A DNA stretch of 64,000 nucleotides from Blastobasis lacticolella (GCA_905147135.1 LR990053.1:3050501-3114500); one strand, 5' to 3'; positions 9,545 through 20,530 are shown, numbered from the stretch's first letter. The notes: generated by a model from the letters alone, not told the origin. Translations and numbers: made by a program.

Positions 9545-9973
9545 ATGATTTCAAAATATTGTGTGTTAACTTACATCACTCGACTACTGTTTATTTCATT
9601 TGTATCAAAAACTTTGAGAATACCATGCCATGGACGAGTCTTTTGTTCGGTTAACAATCGCGATCGTTCGAAGACTTATTACGACTCGGACGCACTGTTT
9701 ACGCCTTTCCCTACACGCAACAGATGGCATGATTGCTACTGTCTAAACAGTTCCGCACGGTTCACTTTTGCTTGCAGATTCATACCAATAAGTAAACGAA
9801 TGCCCGAACCCAAACTCAACAAACTAGTAAGTTATCTTCGCTTACCCTCTCCTACATTTATTTGTACTACACTAACTATATTTTTGTATAACATAATTTT
9901 AATATTTAATTGTCATGCACGCGGTTCTATGCTCTCAATTAACGTAGATTGTTATTATAATGGTGTCGCTTAG
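9545..9973 (+). CDS. Unexplained inter-ORF open frame of the LINE
   Basis: A 142-codon ATG-initiated frame fills nearly all of the space between ORF1 and ORF2 and overlaps the ORF2 start by 14 bases (ATG at 9960, its stop TAG at 9971-9973). The product would be Cys-, Ser- and aromatic-rich with a hydrophobic stretch near residues 110-125; I recognise no domain. It may be chance, a coupling device for reinitiation at ORF2, or a remnant of an ORF2 extension. Its position and overlap are the only support, so confidence as a gene is low. Confidence 0.25.
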   Translation: MISKYCVLTYITRLLFISFVSKTLRIPCHGRVFCSVNNRDRSKTYYDSDALFTPFPTRNRWHDCYCLNSSARFTFACRFIPISKRMPEPKLNKLVSYLRLPSPTFICTTLTIFLYNIILIFNCHARGSMLSINVDCYYNGVA

Positions 9974-12850
9974 TGTTTATTACCAAAATACTCGGGGACT
10001 ACGTACAAAAACGAATACTTTCAAAAGGAATTTGTTGCTTAATACCTACGATGTTGTGTGTTTAACAGAGACGTGGTTGCTTAGCGGTGTAAATGATATG
10101 GAACTTTTCGATGATAGGTACCTAGTTTGGCGACGCGACCGTAATTATGCTGTTACGGGTCAGGTACTTGGCGGAGGAGTTTTGATAGCCGTACGGAAAG
10201 AGCATGCGGCCGTGCTCCGGCCTGAGTGGTTTTCATCGGCTGAGGATTTGTGGGTTGCCATAACGCTTAAAATACGGGATATAGGTGTCATGAAAATACA
10301 TTTTTGTACATTATACCTCTGTGGAGAACAAAGAGGTAACTCATTTAATACTCAGTTGGATAACTTTTCGGACAAATTATTCGAAATAATATCGTCATGC
10401 CCTAGCCATAAGTTTGTTGTTGTAGGTGATTTTAATTTTACTTACATTAACTGGCATGCTCGAAATAGAATCTTGTCACCCTTGGGTGTCAATGGCACTA
10501 GTCAGATAAACTTCTTTGATACCTTAAATCAATGCAACTTGCGTCAATATAATGGCATCTGCAATATAGCAAACAACAGAATCCTCGACTACGTTTTAGC
10601 TAATGATGAAGTTTTAGTTGAAAGTTGTTCTGACCCACTGGTACCTGAAGACCCCCACCACAAGTCATTGTTAATTCTATTAAAATTTAGTTTATTAGAC
10701 TCATTGAAAGAAAAAAATAGAACTAAGTATAGTTATAGATTGGGTGATTATTCAAGTATTAATGCTTCGTTAAAAGACATGCCTTGGGATATCACACTTA
10801 GGAAGGGAAATCTTGACGAAGCGGTGACGTATTTCTATGATACTTTGTACGATTTACGTAATAAATTCATCCCTAGTAAAGTTACATCTAATCATAATTT
10901 TCCAGTGTGGTATAACGCAGCGTTAAAAAAGGTTCTAAAAGAAAAAATTAAATTTTTTAATAAATTTAAAATCTATGGCAATCAATCTGACTATCAAAGT
11001 TTTTCATATTTGCGTGCTAGAGCCAAAAAGCTTGAAAAAGAATGTTACGAGGCGTATATGGCAAAGACAGAAGATGCCTTGATTAAAACACCTAAGACAT
11101 TCTGGTCTTACGTCAAGACTAATGTTAGGGGTTCATCTTCTTTCCCATCTGTAATGGTTTATGAGGATATGTCAGCTGATACTGGAGAGGGCATATGTAA
11201 CTTATTTTCTAGATACTTTGCCTCAGTATATCAATCACCTTCAAATGTAACCCGCACTATAAAGTACAGTCAAAATTCAGTTAATACCATAAGTGATATA
11301 GTTGTTAGTCCGTCGGAATTGGTTGATATGCTGAAGTCGATTGATGTATCGAAGGGGGCAGGCCCTGATGATATACCCCCCAGGTATATAGTAGAATGTG
11401 CAGATTCCCTTGGGCTACCTCTCTCAATTCTGTTCATTCGCTCTCTCTCAGAGGGCTATATGCCTGAGATATGGAAATCTGCTTTTATTTCACCTATTTT
11501 TAAAAATGGCAATAAAAATAATATTATGAACTATATCAATGGCCAATCTCTAAACTCTGCATATTTGCAAAAATCTTAGAAAAAGTAGTCCATAAACAAG
11601 TTTATGGAGCCATATCTTCCTCTATCATTCCTGAACAACATGGGTTTGTAAAGAGAAGGTCCACCGTTTCCAACTTATTACTATTCAATGATTCAATTAC
11701 TTCCACTATGGATTCCAGTATGCAGATTGATGCAATCTTCACAGATTTCCGCAAAGCATTCGACCGGATTGACCATCAAATCCTTTTGGAAAAGCTGTAT
11801 CTAGCTGGTATTCATGGTAATCTCTTCAGATGGTTTACTTCGTACGTAAAAAATAGGTCTCAGGCTATCGTTATCGGCGGCCATTCCTCATCATCATGGA
11901 TTGATATCCCTTCAGGAGTTCCTCAGGGTTCCTTGATAGGACCCCTGTTATTCATCTTATTCATCAATGATATAAATTCATGTTTTAAACATTCCCAGTT
12001 TTTATTGTATGCAGATGATATGAAGATTTTTAAAACCATCCTAACCTTGAATGACTGTGAGCTCTTGCAACGGGATCTTTTTAGACTGGAACAGTATTGT
12101 ATTTTAAATAAACTTGACTTAAATATATTAAAATGTAGCTCTATAACCTTCACGCGTAAAATTAATAAGATAATATACAATTATACATTACAGAGTCAAT
12201 GCTTAGAGAACAAAAGCTTAATTAAAGATCTAGGCGTTTATCAAGACTCTAAAATTGTATATGAGGAACATATTAATAGTATAGTTACCAAAGCGAATAA
12301 TGCTTTAGGCTTTATCATCCGATCAAGTGCTAACTTCAAGAAAGTTAAATCTATAAAAGTGTTATATTGTTCGTTTGTGCGTAGTTCCCTCGAGTACGCA
12401 TCTCAGGTATGGAGCCCGATGTATGACAAATATATTAATAGACTTGAATCTATACAAAAAAGATTTATGAAATATTTAGATTTTAAGTGTAAGCAATTCA
12501 ATAGTAATTATGAGAGTAGGTGTAAACGGCATCACATTCTTCCACTCGTGGTTAGACGGAATATTGCAGACATTATTTTCGTAATGAATATTGCACAAAG
12601 TAGAATAGACTGCCCTCAACTTTTAAGCCATCTTTATTTTACATTACCGAATAGAGCGATACTACGTCGACAAATAAATGTTTTATCATGTCCATCTTTT
12701 TCTACAAACTATCGTAAAAATTCATATTTCTGTCGTGCAATCTCGGAATTCAACCAGTCTGCAAACAAACTGAATATTGACATATTTAATTCAAATCCGA
12801 ACTGGGTGAAGAGGCATTTAACAAATAATTGGTTTGACTCTGTTGTCTAG
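9960..12850 (+). pseudogene. LINE ORF2: endonuclease and reverse transcriptase, one frameshift
   Basis: The first segment (9960-11579) carries an AP-like endonuclease: Asn10 in YYQNTRGLRTK, Glu37 in LTETWL, GDFN at residues 156-159, Asp210 and a DPHH box at 231-234. RT then begins (KGAGPDDIPPRYI). Near 11535-11542 an apparent net gain of five bases after the Asn-Tyr codons of the conserved RT block shifts the frame, and translation would stop at 11577-11579. Downstream the original frame stays open to 12850: FTDFRKAFDRIDH (Asp of RT motif A), GVPQGS at 11915-11932, YADD encoded at 12008-12019, then the thumb and C-terminal region (EYASQVWSPMYDKY). No RNase H. The protein nicks target DNA and primes reverse transcription there. 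With all catalytic motifs visible, only this break prevents a full-length product. Its ATG overlaps the preceding open frame by 14 bases. Confidence 0.9.
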
Positions 12851-13089
12851 TGTATTGGTGTGGTATTCTCTTTATTACTTGTTAGTAGTTAAGTACCTAC
12901 TGAAATGTTAATTTTCTAAAGTACTATTATGTTAGGTTATAGCCTCGCAAGGCAAGTCGCATCCCATCTTAGTTGTTAAATGTGAAAACATATCATTGGC
13001 GTATTAGCTATTGACTTAGTTATTAATTTATTGTCATACATGCTGTTTGTTTTCCAAATAAATATAAAAAAAAAAAAAAAAAAAAAAAA
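12851..13089 (+). other. LINE 3' UTR, poly(A) signal and A-tail
   Basis: Following the ORF2 stop, an AT-rich untranslated tail contains AATAAA at 13057-13062 a few bases before a run of 24 A (13066-13089). Such an overlap of signal and tail is typical of Jockey-group LINEs. SINE C sequence resumes directly after the tail. Confidence 0.8.
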
Positions 13090-13240
13090 TCAGTAAACTG
13101 ATAAACTACTTGGGTATACCACCCAGATACGTAACAGAAATTAAAATTCATTATTTCGATTTCTGCCTGGCCGGGAATCGGGACATCCGCATGGCAGACC
13201 GGCCATGCTGACCAACTGAACCACTCAGATTGATGAATGT
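13090..13240 (-). repeat. SINE C, tRNA-like head (interrupted copy)
   Basis: The minus-strand 5' part of SINE C. It ends with the complement of TGGTTCAGTTGGTCAGC (box-A region) near 13205-13225 and has the complement of GATTCCCGGCC (box-B region) near 13168-13180, plus the TTTCTGTTACG segment. The matching 3' part is at 8403-8464, so the 4.6 kb between is the inserted LINE. Confidence 0.8.
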
Positions 13241-13507
13241 TTCGTTACGTTGTTAACATAATTCACAGATTTATTTATTCATTTATTTCACAGTTTTACA
13301 GCATATGCATTATTTTTAAAAAGGTTACATTATTATGTTGAAATGTCAATTACAAAACTGCAATTTATAATTTTGGTAATTAATATAGCCACAACGCCAT
13401 ATAAAATACAAAAAGACAAAATTAATAATAATAATAATATAAAACAAACTACTCTTTCCTTAAATAAAAGTATGAGATAAGAGAAAGATTTCTCTGTGTG
13501 TAAGTGG

Positions 13508-13512
<5 letters not shown>

Positions 13513-13583
<71 letters not shown>
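13513..13583 (+). repeat. (TG)n microsatellite
   Basis: About 35 uninterrupted TG units with imperfect flanking TG/TTTG units on both sides. The long Val/Cys frame through it is an artefact of the repeat. Confidence 0.95.
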
Positions 13584-13586
<3 letters not shown>

Positions 13587-13837
13587 TGTTTGTTTATGTA
13601 TGTATGATAGTGTTATCCTTCACGCGATTGGAGGTTCTGGATAACCTTTTTTATAAATTGTGCTCGGTTGAGGTGGAAAACGTCAGCACTGTCGGTGAGA
13701 CACTTTTCATACTCGTCTATAGTGTCATCTGTGTCTTATTATGTTTTAAAAATATGTTATACGTAGGACTAATGTTTACGTGAGGGTGGCGCCCTCTGTC
13801 AAAAAACGATGGAGTGCCTTTCAAAGGTGTCTAAAGT

Positions 13838-13932
13838 GAATCAAGTTAGTTATTGGTACATGGTCACTGTAGGATTCGAATCCGGTAACTCTCGCTTACT
13901 AGTCGGATTCCTTAGTCATTCGGCCACCTTAT
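13838..13932 (-). repeat. SINE T1, tRNA-like head
   Basis: On the plus strand TTGGTACATGG, then GGATTCGAATCC (palindromic box-B region) and CTCTCGCTTACTAGTCGGA, matching in reverse the head of the copy at 20172. Only the head and the first body bases are present; it lies just 3' of the TG microsatellite region. Confidence 0.65.
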
Positions 13933-14734
13933 ATTTAAATATACAGGTATTTGGATGTGTGTCTAGTAATCAATAACCCATCATGCAATCCGATGTACAT
14001 TTACTGATGCCGTAGACATTTTGACATTGAAAGGCTAAAAAACATGGTAATGAATGTTCCATACTCCCCTTAAAGCCTCTAGAACATGAGAATCGAAAAC
14101 GAAAGCTTAAGGTGGAGCTTCTAAATTATGACTTGTCAAAACTCGAGCGGGTAATTTTTCAACGGAAACTTCCCAAAACCAATGACCCGAGCTCTCAGCG
14201 AAGATAAAGCCCTGTGTTTTAATGCGTTCCATTTTTAAAAGCCTACTTTAAAACTAAGGCTTTCTTGATTAAAGCTCACCTGAGTTTTGCTACTTGTGGC
14301 GGTTTCTTGTATTTATTCAAGGGATTTGAAATATTCATTGCCGTTATGAAGGGCGCGCCTTGTCCGACTGGAGTAAACAAAATGTTAAAATTTGACCTAC
14401 ATTTTGGCGCCCAAACAGTAACGTAACAAAACTGGCTAGCAGTGGGTCAGGTTCAGTTGTAGAAAGGAATGCTCAGTTAGAGGTCAGTAACAAGCTTATT
14501 TTATGAGAGAAACTAACTGGAGGTCGGTAGCCGACCCTTTGAACAAAGAAATCGAAAGAATCAGGGTAGTGGGTATGATTATTCGGTCCGAAAGCTATCT
14601 ACAACAATTTAAGTTATCAAAAACACTAATAAAGCACAACAGTTAGAAAAGAGTCATATTCACGTCACCTTGTCCGGGCTTTCACGTATTCACTCACGAC
14701 CTACATAGAATACATAGAGGCACTATCACTCGGG

Positions 14735-14985
14735 ACATTACGATTCATCATTTGCTTGCCCTAATCCCATTCATTTGGGATCGGCGTAGTATGTTTACTT
14801 TCTCCATTCATACTTATCTGCTCTCATGTCCACACCCACCTCTCGCTCACTCATATCCCTCATCACACAATCCATCCATCTTTTCTTTGGTCTTTCTGTT
14901 CCTGCCTATCCATATACAATAATATTCAATACCCTTTTGGGGACATGATTTTCTTCTCTCCGCATATGGCTGAACCACGATTAGG
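14735..14985 (-). pseudogene. RTE-type LINE ORF2 C-terminus
   Basis: Minus-strand translation gives HMRRREENHVPKRV, then (after an in-frame stop) GTERPKKRWMDCV and a short basic helix, ending in TAA. This is the classic C-terminus of insect RTE-clade proteins (R-x-GRPKKRWxD motif). The 3' UTR is brief and ends GCAAGCAAATGATGAAT. The copy contains an internal stop and is 5'-truncated. Confidence 0.7.
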
Positions 14986-17890
14986 ATTACTGTAAATATA
15001 AGTTCTCAAATGTATTTTTTTTTCATAATAGCTTTTAAGCGTTCCATTTTAACAAATTATCTATAATAATCTACGATCAGTCAAAGTGCTTGTAAAGACA
15101 AATACAACGAGCCCAAACCGGCTGTGTTTATATTGCAAAGTTTTGGAGCGCATTTGGCTACCTTACGACATCATCATCAGGCCTTAAATAAATATCTTCT
15201 TCTAGTATACCGTTAGGAGATAGTTACTCATCAGGATCATTCCAAGGAGCCCAAATAAGGTCTTATTGGGGGATTATCTCATTGAGTTCCGTAGTTCCTA
15301 TGGCCACCTTTCGACACGATCATCAGACCAGAACAGTTTGTGAAAGGTAGTGCTGTACTAGCTCGTTATCGCCTATTTATATGGCTACGTTACAAATAGT
15401 TTTCTTCCGCAGTCTATAATGAAAACCTTGTCGAATTAAAATATCATATTTTGGGCATTATTGTGTCAAATAAACGAAAAATAACACAATTTCTCAACTC
15501 TCAACGAAACAATCCAATTCATTTGATTGTAAGTACTGTACTTCTTAATTAAATTGAGTTTCATTTTGCCGACATACTGCGTCAGCCCGGAAAGGAAGTC
15601 GTAGTCTATTATAAATCACCATGGCTGTTTGGAGGTCTTGAGTATGAGATGAGTTAAACTCAGTAGACAAGTGTAGAATGAATATATTTACAGAAAATAT
15701 GACCTTATTTTTACAAGTAACGAGCATGCACACACATCGCTTCGGATGCGAGAGCCAATAACGGCCCGATAAAACTCCTCGCGGCTAATCAGGTTAGCTG
15801 GAAGAAACCCCGTTGTAGAATAAGCTCGCCTTTGACGGCTTACAACTCGGTTATAAACATGGCTAAGAGGAATATCTGCTAGATGCACAAAACTTCCCCA
15901 TTTCAAATCAAAGTAAGTACCTAGGTACAGGTTGTCCTTACGCTCTGGACAAAGCCGAATACTACTAGTTGAGTAGGGTATTTAAAACAAAACCGCAAAG
16001 TATTATAATCAGCCCAGTATTTATCAAAAAATCAACGATTTTAAATTTATCACTAAGGAGCAGCCTGTATGCAGTTGCATGGTCTAGAAGGAACCATAAA
16101 CCATGCAAGCTCGTTTGAACTGCATTAAAACTCCACACCAGATGACAGCTTAAATAAAATAAAATAAAATCGTATTGTAATTTAACAATAATTTTAAGTG
16201 TGACATAACGTCCCTCGCTTCTCATGTGTCATGTCATGAATGTCAATAATTAATTCTAGATCAATTCATACGTGTTGTCGTGATACAGTATGTTGTAATT
16301 GTTGCCGATTAAGTAACAGTTTAATTTGTTAAAAATTTTTTTAATGGTTTTTTGTGTAATTAACGAAAACCGTATTTAATGACGCTGCTGAGTAGCAGTC
16401 TTAAACAGGGTTTCATTATTTGTCCAGAGTCTAAGGTCACCCTGTATACTTTCAAACACACGATAGCAATGACATAGTTATTTTTATTTTTTCATACTGA
16501 ATCATGTGTTGTGAAAATATGACTTTGAATTGAAATAGGCAGGCCTTAGGGCAGCTTCGTGCTATTAACGGAAATTTTCTAGTATTGACTAACGACTTTT
16601 CTTCCCCCTTAGTCTTAATGCTCTTGTCATTCAGCCGCCATATTACGAAACGATATCAAACGTGCTCGTTTCGGAATTTGGCCGATTCCAAAATTTCCCT
16701 GCGACACGTAGGTACCGCCACAAAATTTCGCCCAAGAAAACGGCTCACACCCACAGCCATAAGCAAAACAATGTACAGAATACCGCAACGTAAATACTTC
16801 ACGGTTCTCGTATTTACAGTGAAAGAACATTTAACAACTCTCTGTTTATTATGAAACTTTGTTTCACCTCCGTACCTTGAATGCGGGTGGAGTTAAGGCG
16901 GCAAAGGGCGTTTTTATGTACCTTTTAGAGCTAGGATTACGGCTCAGTGTTCTTAATTATCATTTTAATAGCAAATGAACTTTACTGAACGACCGAGAGA
17001 ATTATTTGCAAATGCACACGAAGTGTTTTGACGATTTTCTAGCTGAATCAGCTGAAAAGTCTTCTTAATAAGTATGTTTTCCTTTTCTTTGTCATAGATT
17101 TTTAGGATTTCGTTTTATTTTGATATCAATACCTGCGAAATTGCTGAATATTTTATTCGCATAAATACCACATAATGTCTATATTAAATTTCGCTCTCCA
17201 CGCGACAATTCATTCGACTTAGATCATTTGTCCGTCGCTACTCCTAGGAGTGTTATCCTATTGTAACCCATAAAAAATGTGACTATTTATGTTTGCCATC
17301 TTTTTATAGGATTAAATTGCCATCTCTTTTTTCTAGATGGCAATACGAATAATCAATACAAAATCTCTGAATCATTACTCACAAGTATAATTAATAGCTG
17401 GACCACATGCTTTCATGGATAAATGCGTCCCCCAAAAAGCTTTACATTGATAAAGCTGTTTCCACTCGAACTTCTTAATGCGTACGACTAAGGAATGGAA
17501 TACTTTACCTACCAATTTTATTTCCGACTAATTCAATGCCAACGCGATTAGGCTGTCTAGACAGATATGCTCCAACTTTGGATGCATCGCGAATTACCAG
17601 CAGGTGAGATGGCCGTCAAATGGCTGCCTATAAGTAACAAAAAAAATGCTGTGGTCAAAGGTTTACAACGACCAGGCTGTCGGTCCACCTTACGGGCGAC
17701 TTCGCTTCGCTGGATTTTCATTGGATCAGATTGGACAGATAGACACGATTGACAAACTGTGATAGACAGAAACATAACTCCTGAAATACCTAGAAATACG
17801 CGAGGGCTTATTAGGATATGTCGTTTTCCATATATCCACTTATCCATTTTAAAGCGAGCAGGGGCTTGCTGTTTTGATTTTATTAAGTCA
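14986..17890. other. Mostly unassigned; one unclassified repeat-like block
   Basis: At 15080-15420 a segment has two similar sub-blocks (TTTGGCTACCTTACGACATC and GGCCACCTTTCGACACGATC, each followed by ATCAGACC/ATCAGGCC), suggesting an old internally duplicated interspersed repeat. A 10-base-stem hairpin (ATTGCCATCT and its complement) sits at 17316-17344. No host exon is identifiable; the longest open frames lack motifs. Confidence 0.4.
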
Positions 17891-17895
17891 ATCAG

Positions 17896-18200
17896 TTGAC
17901 AGCAGCCAAGCGGGCCACCTGATGGAAAGTAGTCACCGCTGCTTACGGACATTATTACATGTTACCTTAGCCACGAGTTGCCAAACTCCCGGGACACGAT
18001 GTTCTTGTAGCAAATGCTAGGCTCATCTACTGCCAAAGCCACGGTTCCCCATGAAATATCTTACTCATCGGCAGGAACACCATGGTTTTTAAAATAGTAG
18101 CTTTGTTATTTGGCTGTAGTATTCTGTAAGATGGACGTAGGAAAGCCTAGTCGGGTGGCTCTGATTCGAACAGGATATCCTGCCTGCTTGTACCTTGCCA
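17896..18200 (-). repeat. T-family retroelement tail, copy 1
   Basis: It aligns along its whole length with 19785-20105. Shared blocks on the plus strand are AGCGGGCCACCTGATGGAAA, TGCCAAAGCCACGGTTCCCC and a final CAGTCGGGCGGCTC-type block. The low-coordinate end is the same 3' UTR as the LINE at 2627-3385, but no ORF follows, so this may be a SINE that borrows the LINE tail or a divergent LINE 3' end. Confidence 0.6.
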
Positions 18201-18670
18201 TGCATGCATTGATGATATGAGTCTTTGGCTTGACTTGCTCATTATTTACAGTAGTTTGTTAATACATTTTCCCATTCAGTAGTCACATTAATTTGTGCTT
18301 ATGACCGTGTGTATCACTTCAACATCAAGATTCAATTTGTACCCACATTTGTCCAACGCGAACTGCCCCCGCCTCGACAGCGGGCGTGGCGCCCTCTCTT
18401 GACGGATGGCCGCATTACGATGACAAATAGCGATGAAACGCCCAAAGGTCGTCCTTGGATAAATTAAGCCTTCATTCAGAGATGCGGGGCGTTGTTCGCG
18501 GCACGTGTGACGTTTGAGGTTGCTGTAACACAATACTATAATAGTATTAGTGTATTGCGCTGTAGGGTAAATTTACGACACAGAAATCAAAACACACAGA
18601 ACGCTCTGTGTCGAAGTAAGATTACCTAACCAACAGAAAATGTCGGGTAACCCTCGACCAAGTTTACATA

Positions 18671-19064
18671 GCGAGCGGCCACAAAGAAGACGTAAGACGC
18701 AGACACGTCGCAGACGCGGCGCCTGTTTGTTTTACTTTCATATTAAATGTATAGAAACGTCGCGACGCAAAACATACAGCAAAGACAGGGCGCGGACAGG
18801 GCACGGGCGCATTGCAGACACGGCTTAAAACATACAGAAAGGACGGGGCACGGGCGCGCCGCGGGCAAGAGCGGGGGTCCGGACGGGGCGCGGGGAGCCG
18901 GGCCTCGCACGCAGCGCTTGCTGTCCTTGTCTTGCCTACGCTCTTGACTGGTTGGCGACGGCGCTGCGTCCGTGCCCTGTCTTTTCTGTATGTTTTAAGT
19001 CGCGTCCGCGTCCCGTCTGTACCCCGTCCGCGACGTGCGCGTCTTGTTTGTGTGGCCGCTCGCT
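18671..19064. mobile_element. GC-rich MITE inserted in repeat R190
   Basis: The terminal inverted repeats begin GCGAGCGGCCACA on the left and the same on the complementary right end. The interior holds multiple short G/C-rich repeats (CGTCGCGACG, GGGCGCGGACAGGG, AAAACATACAG in both orientations), unlike the AT-rich surroundings. TA flanks both ends (18669-18670 and 19065-19066). Comparison with the uninterrupted R190 copies at 19575 and 5277 shows that deleting the element plus one TA restores a continuous repeat, strong evidence for insertion with TA duplication. There is no coding capacity. Confidence 0.8.
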
Positions 19065-19255
19065 TAAACTCAAATATTTTCTAAGCTACTGAACCGATTT
19101 TAATGAAACAAAGCTAAGAATCATCTCGATTGAACTGGCTTCTAAATAGAGAACCGCATCCAAATAGGTCCATCCATTCGGGAGCTACGATGCCACAGAC
19201 GTATCGTACACGTCAAACTTGTAACACCCACCTTTTTCCGTCGAGGGTTAATATG
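19065..19255 (+). repeat. Dispersed repeat R190, copy 1
   Basis: It begins ACTCAAATATTTTCTAAGCT and continues through GGAGCTACGATGCC to the CACCTTTTTCCGTCG block. Its left edge (CCTCGACCAAGTTTACATA) lies on the far side of the MITE at 18671-19064. Confidence 0.7.
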
Positions 19256-19319
19256 CAGTTGACCCGATAGACATAACATGTCAAGTGTCAGATACAATGG
19301 GCGGGCAACTTATTAGTTA

Positions 19320-19560
19320 ATGCAGGGATTCATTTACATTCTATCATCGCACCGATCGCCACCGAAAGGCGAGCGGTGCGTTATAGGTTCATCCACACAC
19401 CTTGGAGCTAAATTGGTCGCGAACTGTGCGATTCCAAAGGAACTTTTTCCCTCACTAAGGTTGTGGAATGAACTACCTGGAGAGGTTTTCACTGGAGAGT
19501 ACAACATGGAGTTCTTCAAGAAAGGGGTAAAAACCTACTCGAAGAAAAAGACGGACACCC
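19320..19560 (+). pseudogene. LINE ORF2 C-terminal fragment
   Basis: A plus-strand frame contains LRLWNELPGEVF followed by EYNMEFFKKGV, the Trp-Asn-x-Leu-Pro motif at the end of Jockey/CR1-group ORF2 proteins. It lies between two copies of repeat R190, which suggests R190 is related to the 3' UTR of this LINE family: copy 2 directly follows the coding end. Confidence 0.65.
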
Positions 19561-19574
19561 CCGACCAATTTCAC

Positions 19575-19775
19575 ATATACTCAAATATTTTCTAAGCTAC
19601 TGAACCAATTTTAATCAAACAAAGCTAAGGGCTATTTGAATGAAACTGGCTTTCAAATAAAGAAAACCGCATTAAAATCCGTCCATCCTTTCGGGAGCTA
19701 CGATGCCCCAGACAGACAGAGACACAGATACGTCTAACTTATAACACCCCTCCTTTTTGTCGGGAGTTAAAAAGT
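19575..19775 (+). repeat. Dispersed repeat R190, copy 2
   Basis: CCGACCAATTTCACATA, then ACTCAAATATTTTCTAAGCT, TTCGGGAGCTACGATGCC and CACCCCTCCTTTTTGTCGGG. It is continuous across the point where copy 1 is interrupted by the MITE. Confidence 0.7.
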
Positions 19776-19784
19776 AAGCTTACT

Positions 19785-20105
19785 TTTTATGTCATACGAT
19801 AGGCAAACCGGCAAGCGGGCCACCTGATGGAAAGTGGTCACCACTGCCTATAGACATTAGCAACACCGAGAGTATCGCCAATGCTTTGTCCCACCTCTAT
19901 AACACGTTACTCTGGCAGCAAAAAGGCAAATGTTCCTCCACTGCCAAAGCCACGGTTCCCCAAATTCCCACCCCATGGAGCACTTAACCTTACTCACCGG
20001 CAGAAACAAAATACTATTTAAAAGAGTATTGTTTAGCTGCGGTATTCTGGAAGGCGGAGATACTTACCCAGTCGGGCGGCTCCAATTCGAACGGGATACC
20101 CCGCT
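19785..20105 (-). repeat. T-family retroelement tail, copy 2
   Basis: It starts with a T-run and ATGTCATACGATAGG, then AGCGGGCCACCTGATGGAAA as in the LINE at 2627-3385, and continues to GGCGGCTCCAATTCGAACGG. On the minus strand the distal end contains CCCGTTCGAATTGG, loosely resembling a box B, so a SINE origin is possible but unproven. Confidence 0.6.
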
Positions 20106-20126
20106 ATGCCCTACCTCTCTTATAAT

Positions 20127-20160
20127 ACATTACACAATGAGTTGGCTCATCGTGTAATGT
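20127..20160. other. 15-bp-stem hairpin
   Basis: ACATTACACAATGAG at 20127-20141 pairs with CTCATCGTGTAATGT at 20146-20160 with one mismatch and a TTGG loop. It sits between a T-family tail and SINE T1. AGTTGGCT also recurs just after the SINE at about 20543, so part may be flanking duplication. Confidence 0.5.
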
Positions 20161-20171
20161 GTTATTAAGTT

Positions 20172-20530
20172 AGCTAGGAGCGTCGGTAGCCGGGCGGTTG
20201 AGTATCCAACTCGTAAGCGAGAGGTAAAGGGTTCGAATCCCGCTGCGGCCATGTACCAATGACTCTTGTCTGAGTTATTTACATTAGTTGAGTACTAACC
20301 GATGCTCTTACGGTGAGGGAAAAAATCTTGATTATACCTGCAAATTTAGGCAACTGAATTGTATTCATGACCCAATCTGGTCAGGTTTCCCTGGTAGCAG
20401 GCTCACGGACGTCAGATGGTAGTTGCTCCACTGTAATAACCTGGTGGCCAAATCCTGGACCAAGGTCAAAGGCGGACCCTGGGCCCTCGTTCTCGAGAGC
20501 ACAACCGGGACATTAACGCCAAGATGATTA
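20172..20530 (+). mobile_element. SINE T1, longest copy in window
   Basis: A tRNA-derived SINE. The tRNA-like head carries a box-A-like TAGCCGGGCGGTTGAG and an intact box B GGTTCGAATCC (20229-20239). The body contains ACCCAATCTGGTCAGG, CAGATGGTAGTTGCTCCACT and the AAATCCTGGACC block. The 3' end TTAACGCCAAGATGATTA is the plus-strand form of the tail shared with the RTE-type LINE fragment at 53905. Transcription would be by RNA polymerase III and mobilisation by the tail-sharing LINE (family knowledge). Other, mostly truncated or deleted copies lie at 1262, 5620, 7353, 13838, 40553, 45118, 52815, 56800, 58825 and 59341. Confidence 0.8.

Larger units (their letters stand above)
8475..13089 (+). 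mobile_element. Near-complete non-LTR retrotransposon (Jockey superfamily)
   Basis: A two-ORF LINE about 4.6 kb long: promoter-like 5' end, ORF1 (8562-9491), a 468-base inter-ORF region, ORF2 (9960-12850, one frameshift), a 3' UTR of about 215 bases with AATAAA at 13057-13062, and a poly(A) tail at 13066-13089. The endonuclease plus RT domain order, absence of an RNase H domain, PHD-type ORF1 and simple A-tail fit the Jockey/CR1/Daphne assemblage; I cannot choose among these without a tree. It is nested in a SINE C copy (8403-8464 and 13090-13240). Compared with uninterrupted SINE C copies the target has lost one or two bases. About ten extra bases lie at the 5' junction (8465-8474), and no long target duplication is visible. 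The nearly open frames suggest a recent insertion. Confidence 0.9.

Noticed and set aside
13496..13783. Open frame with a long Cys/Val run
   Set aside because: It is created by the (TG)n microsatellite read in one frame; no motif beyond the repeat.
20172..20260. Possible true tRNA gene (box A and box B)
   Set aside because: The anticodon and acceptor stems do not fold into a full cloverleaf by eye, and the sequence runs into a SINE body shared with other copies.
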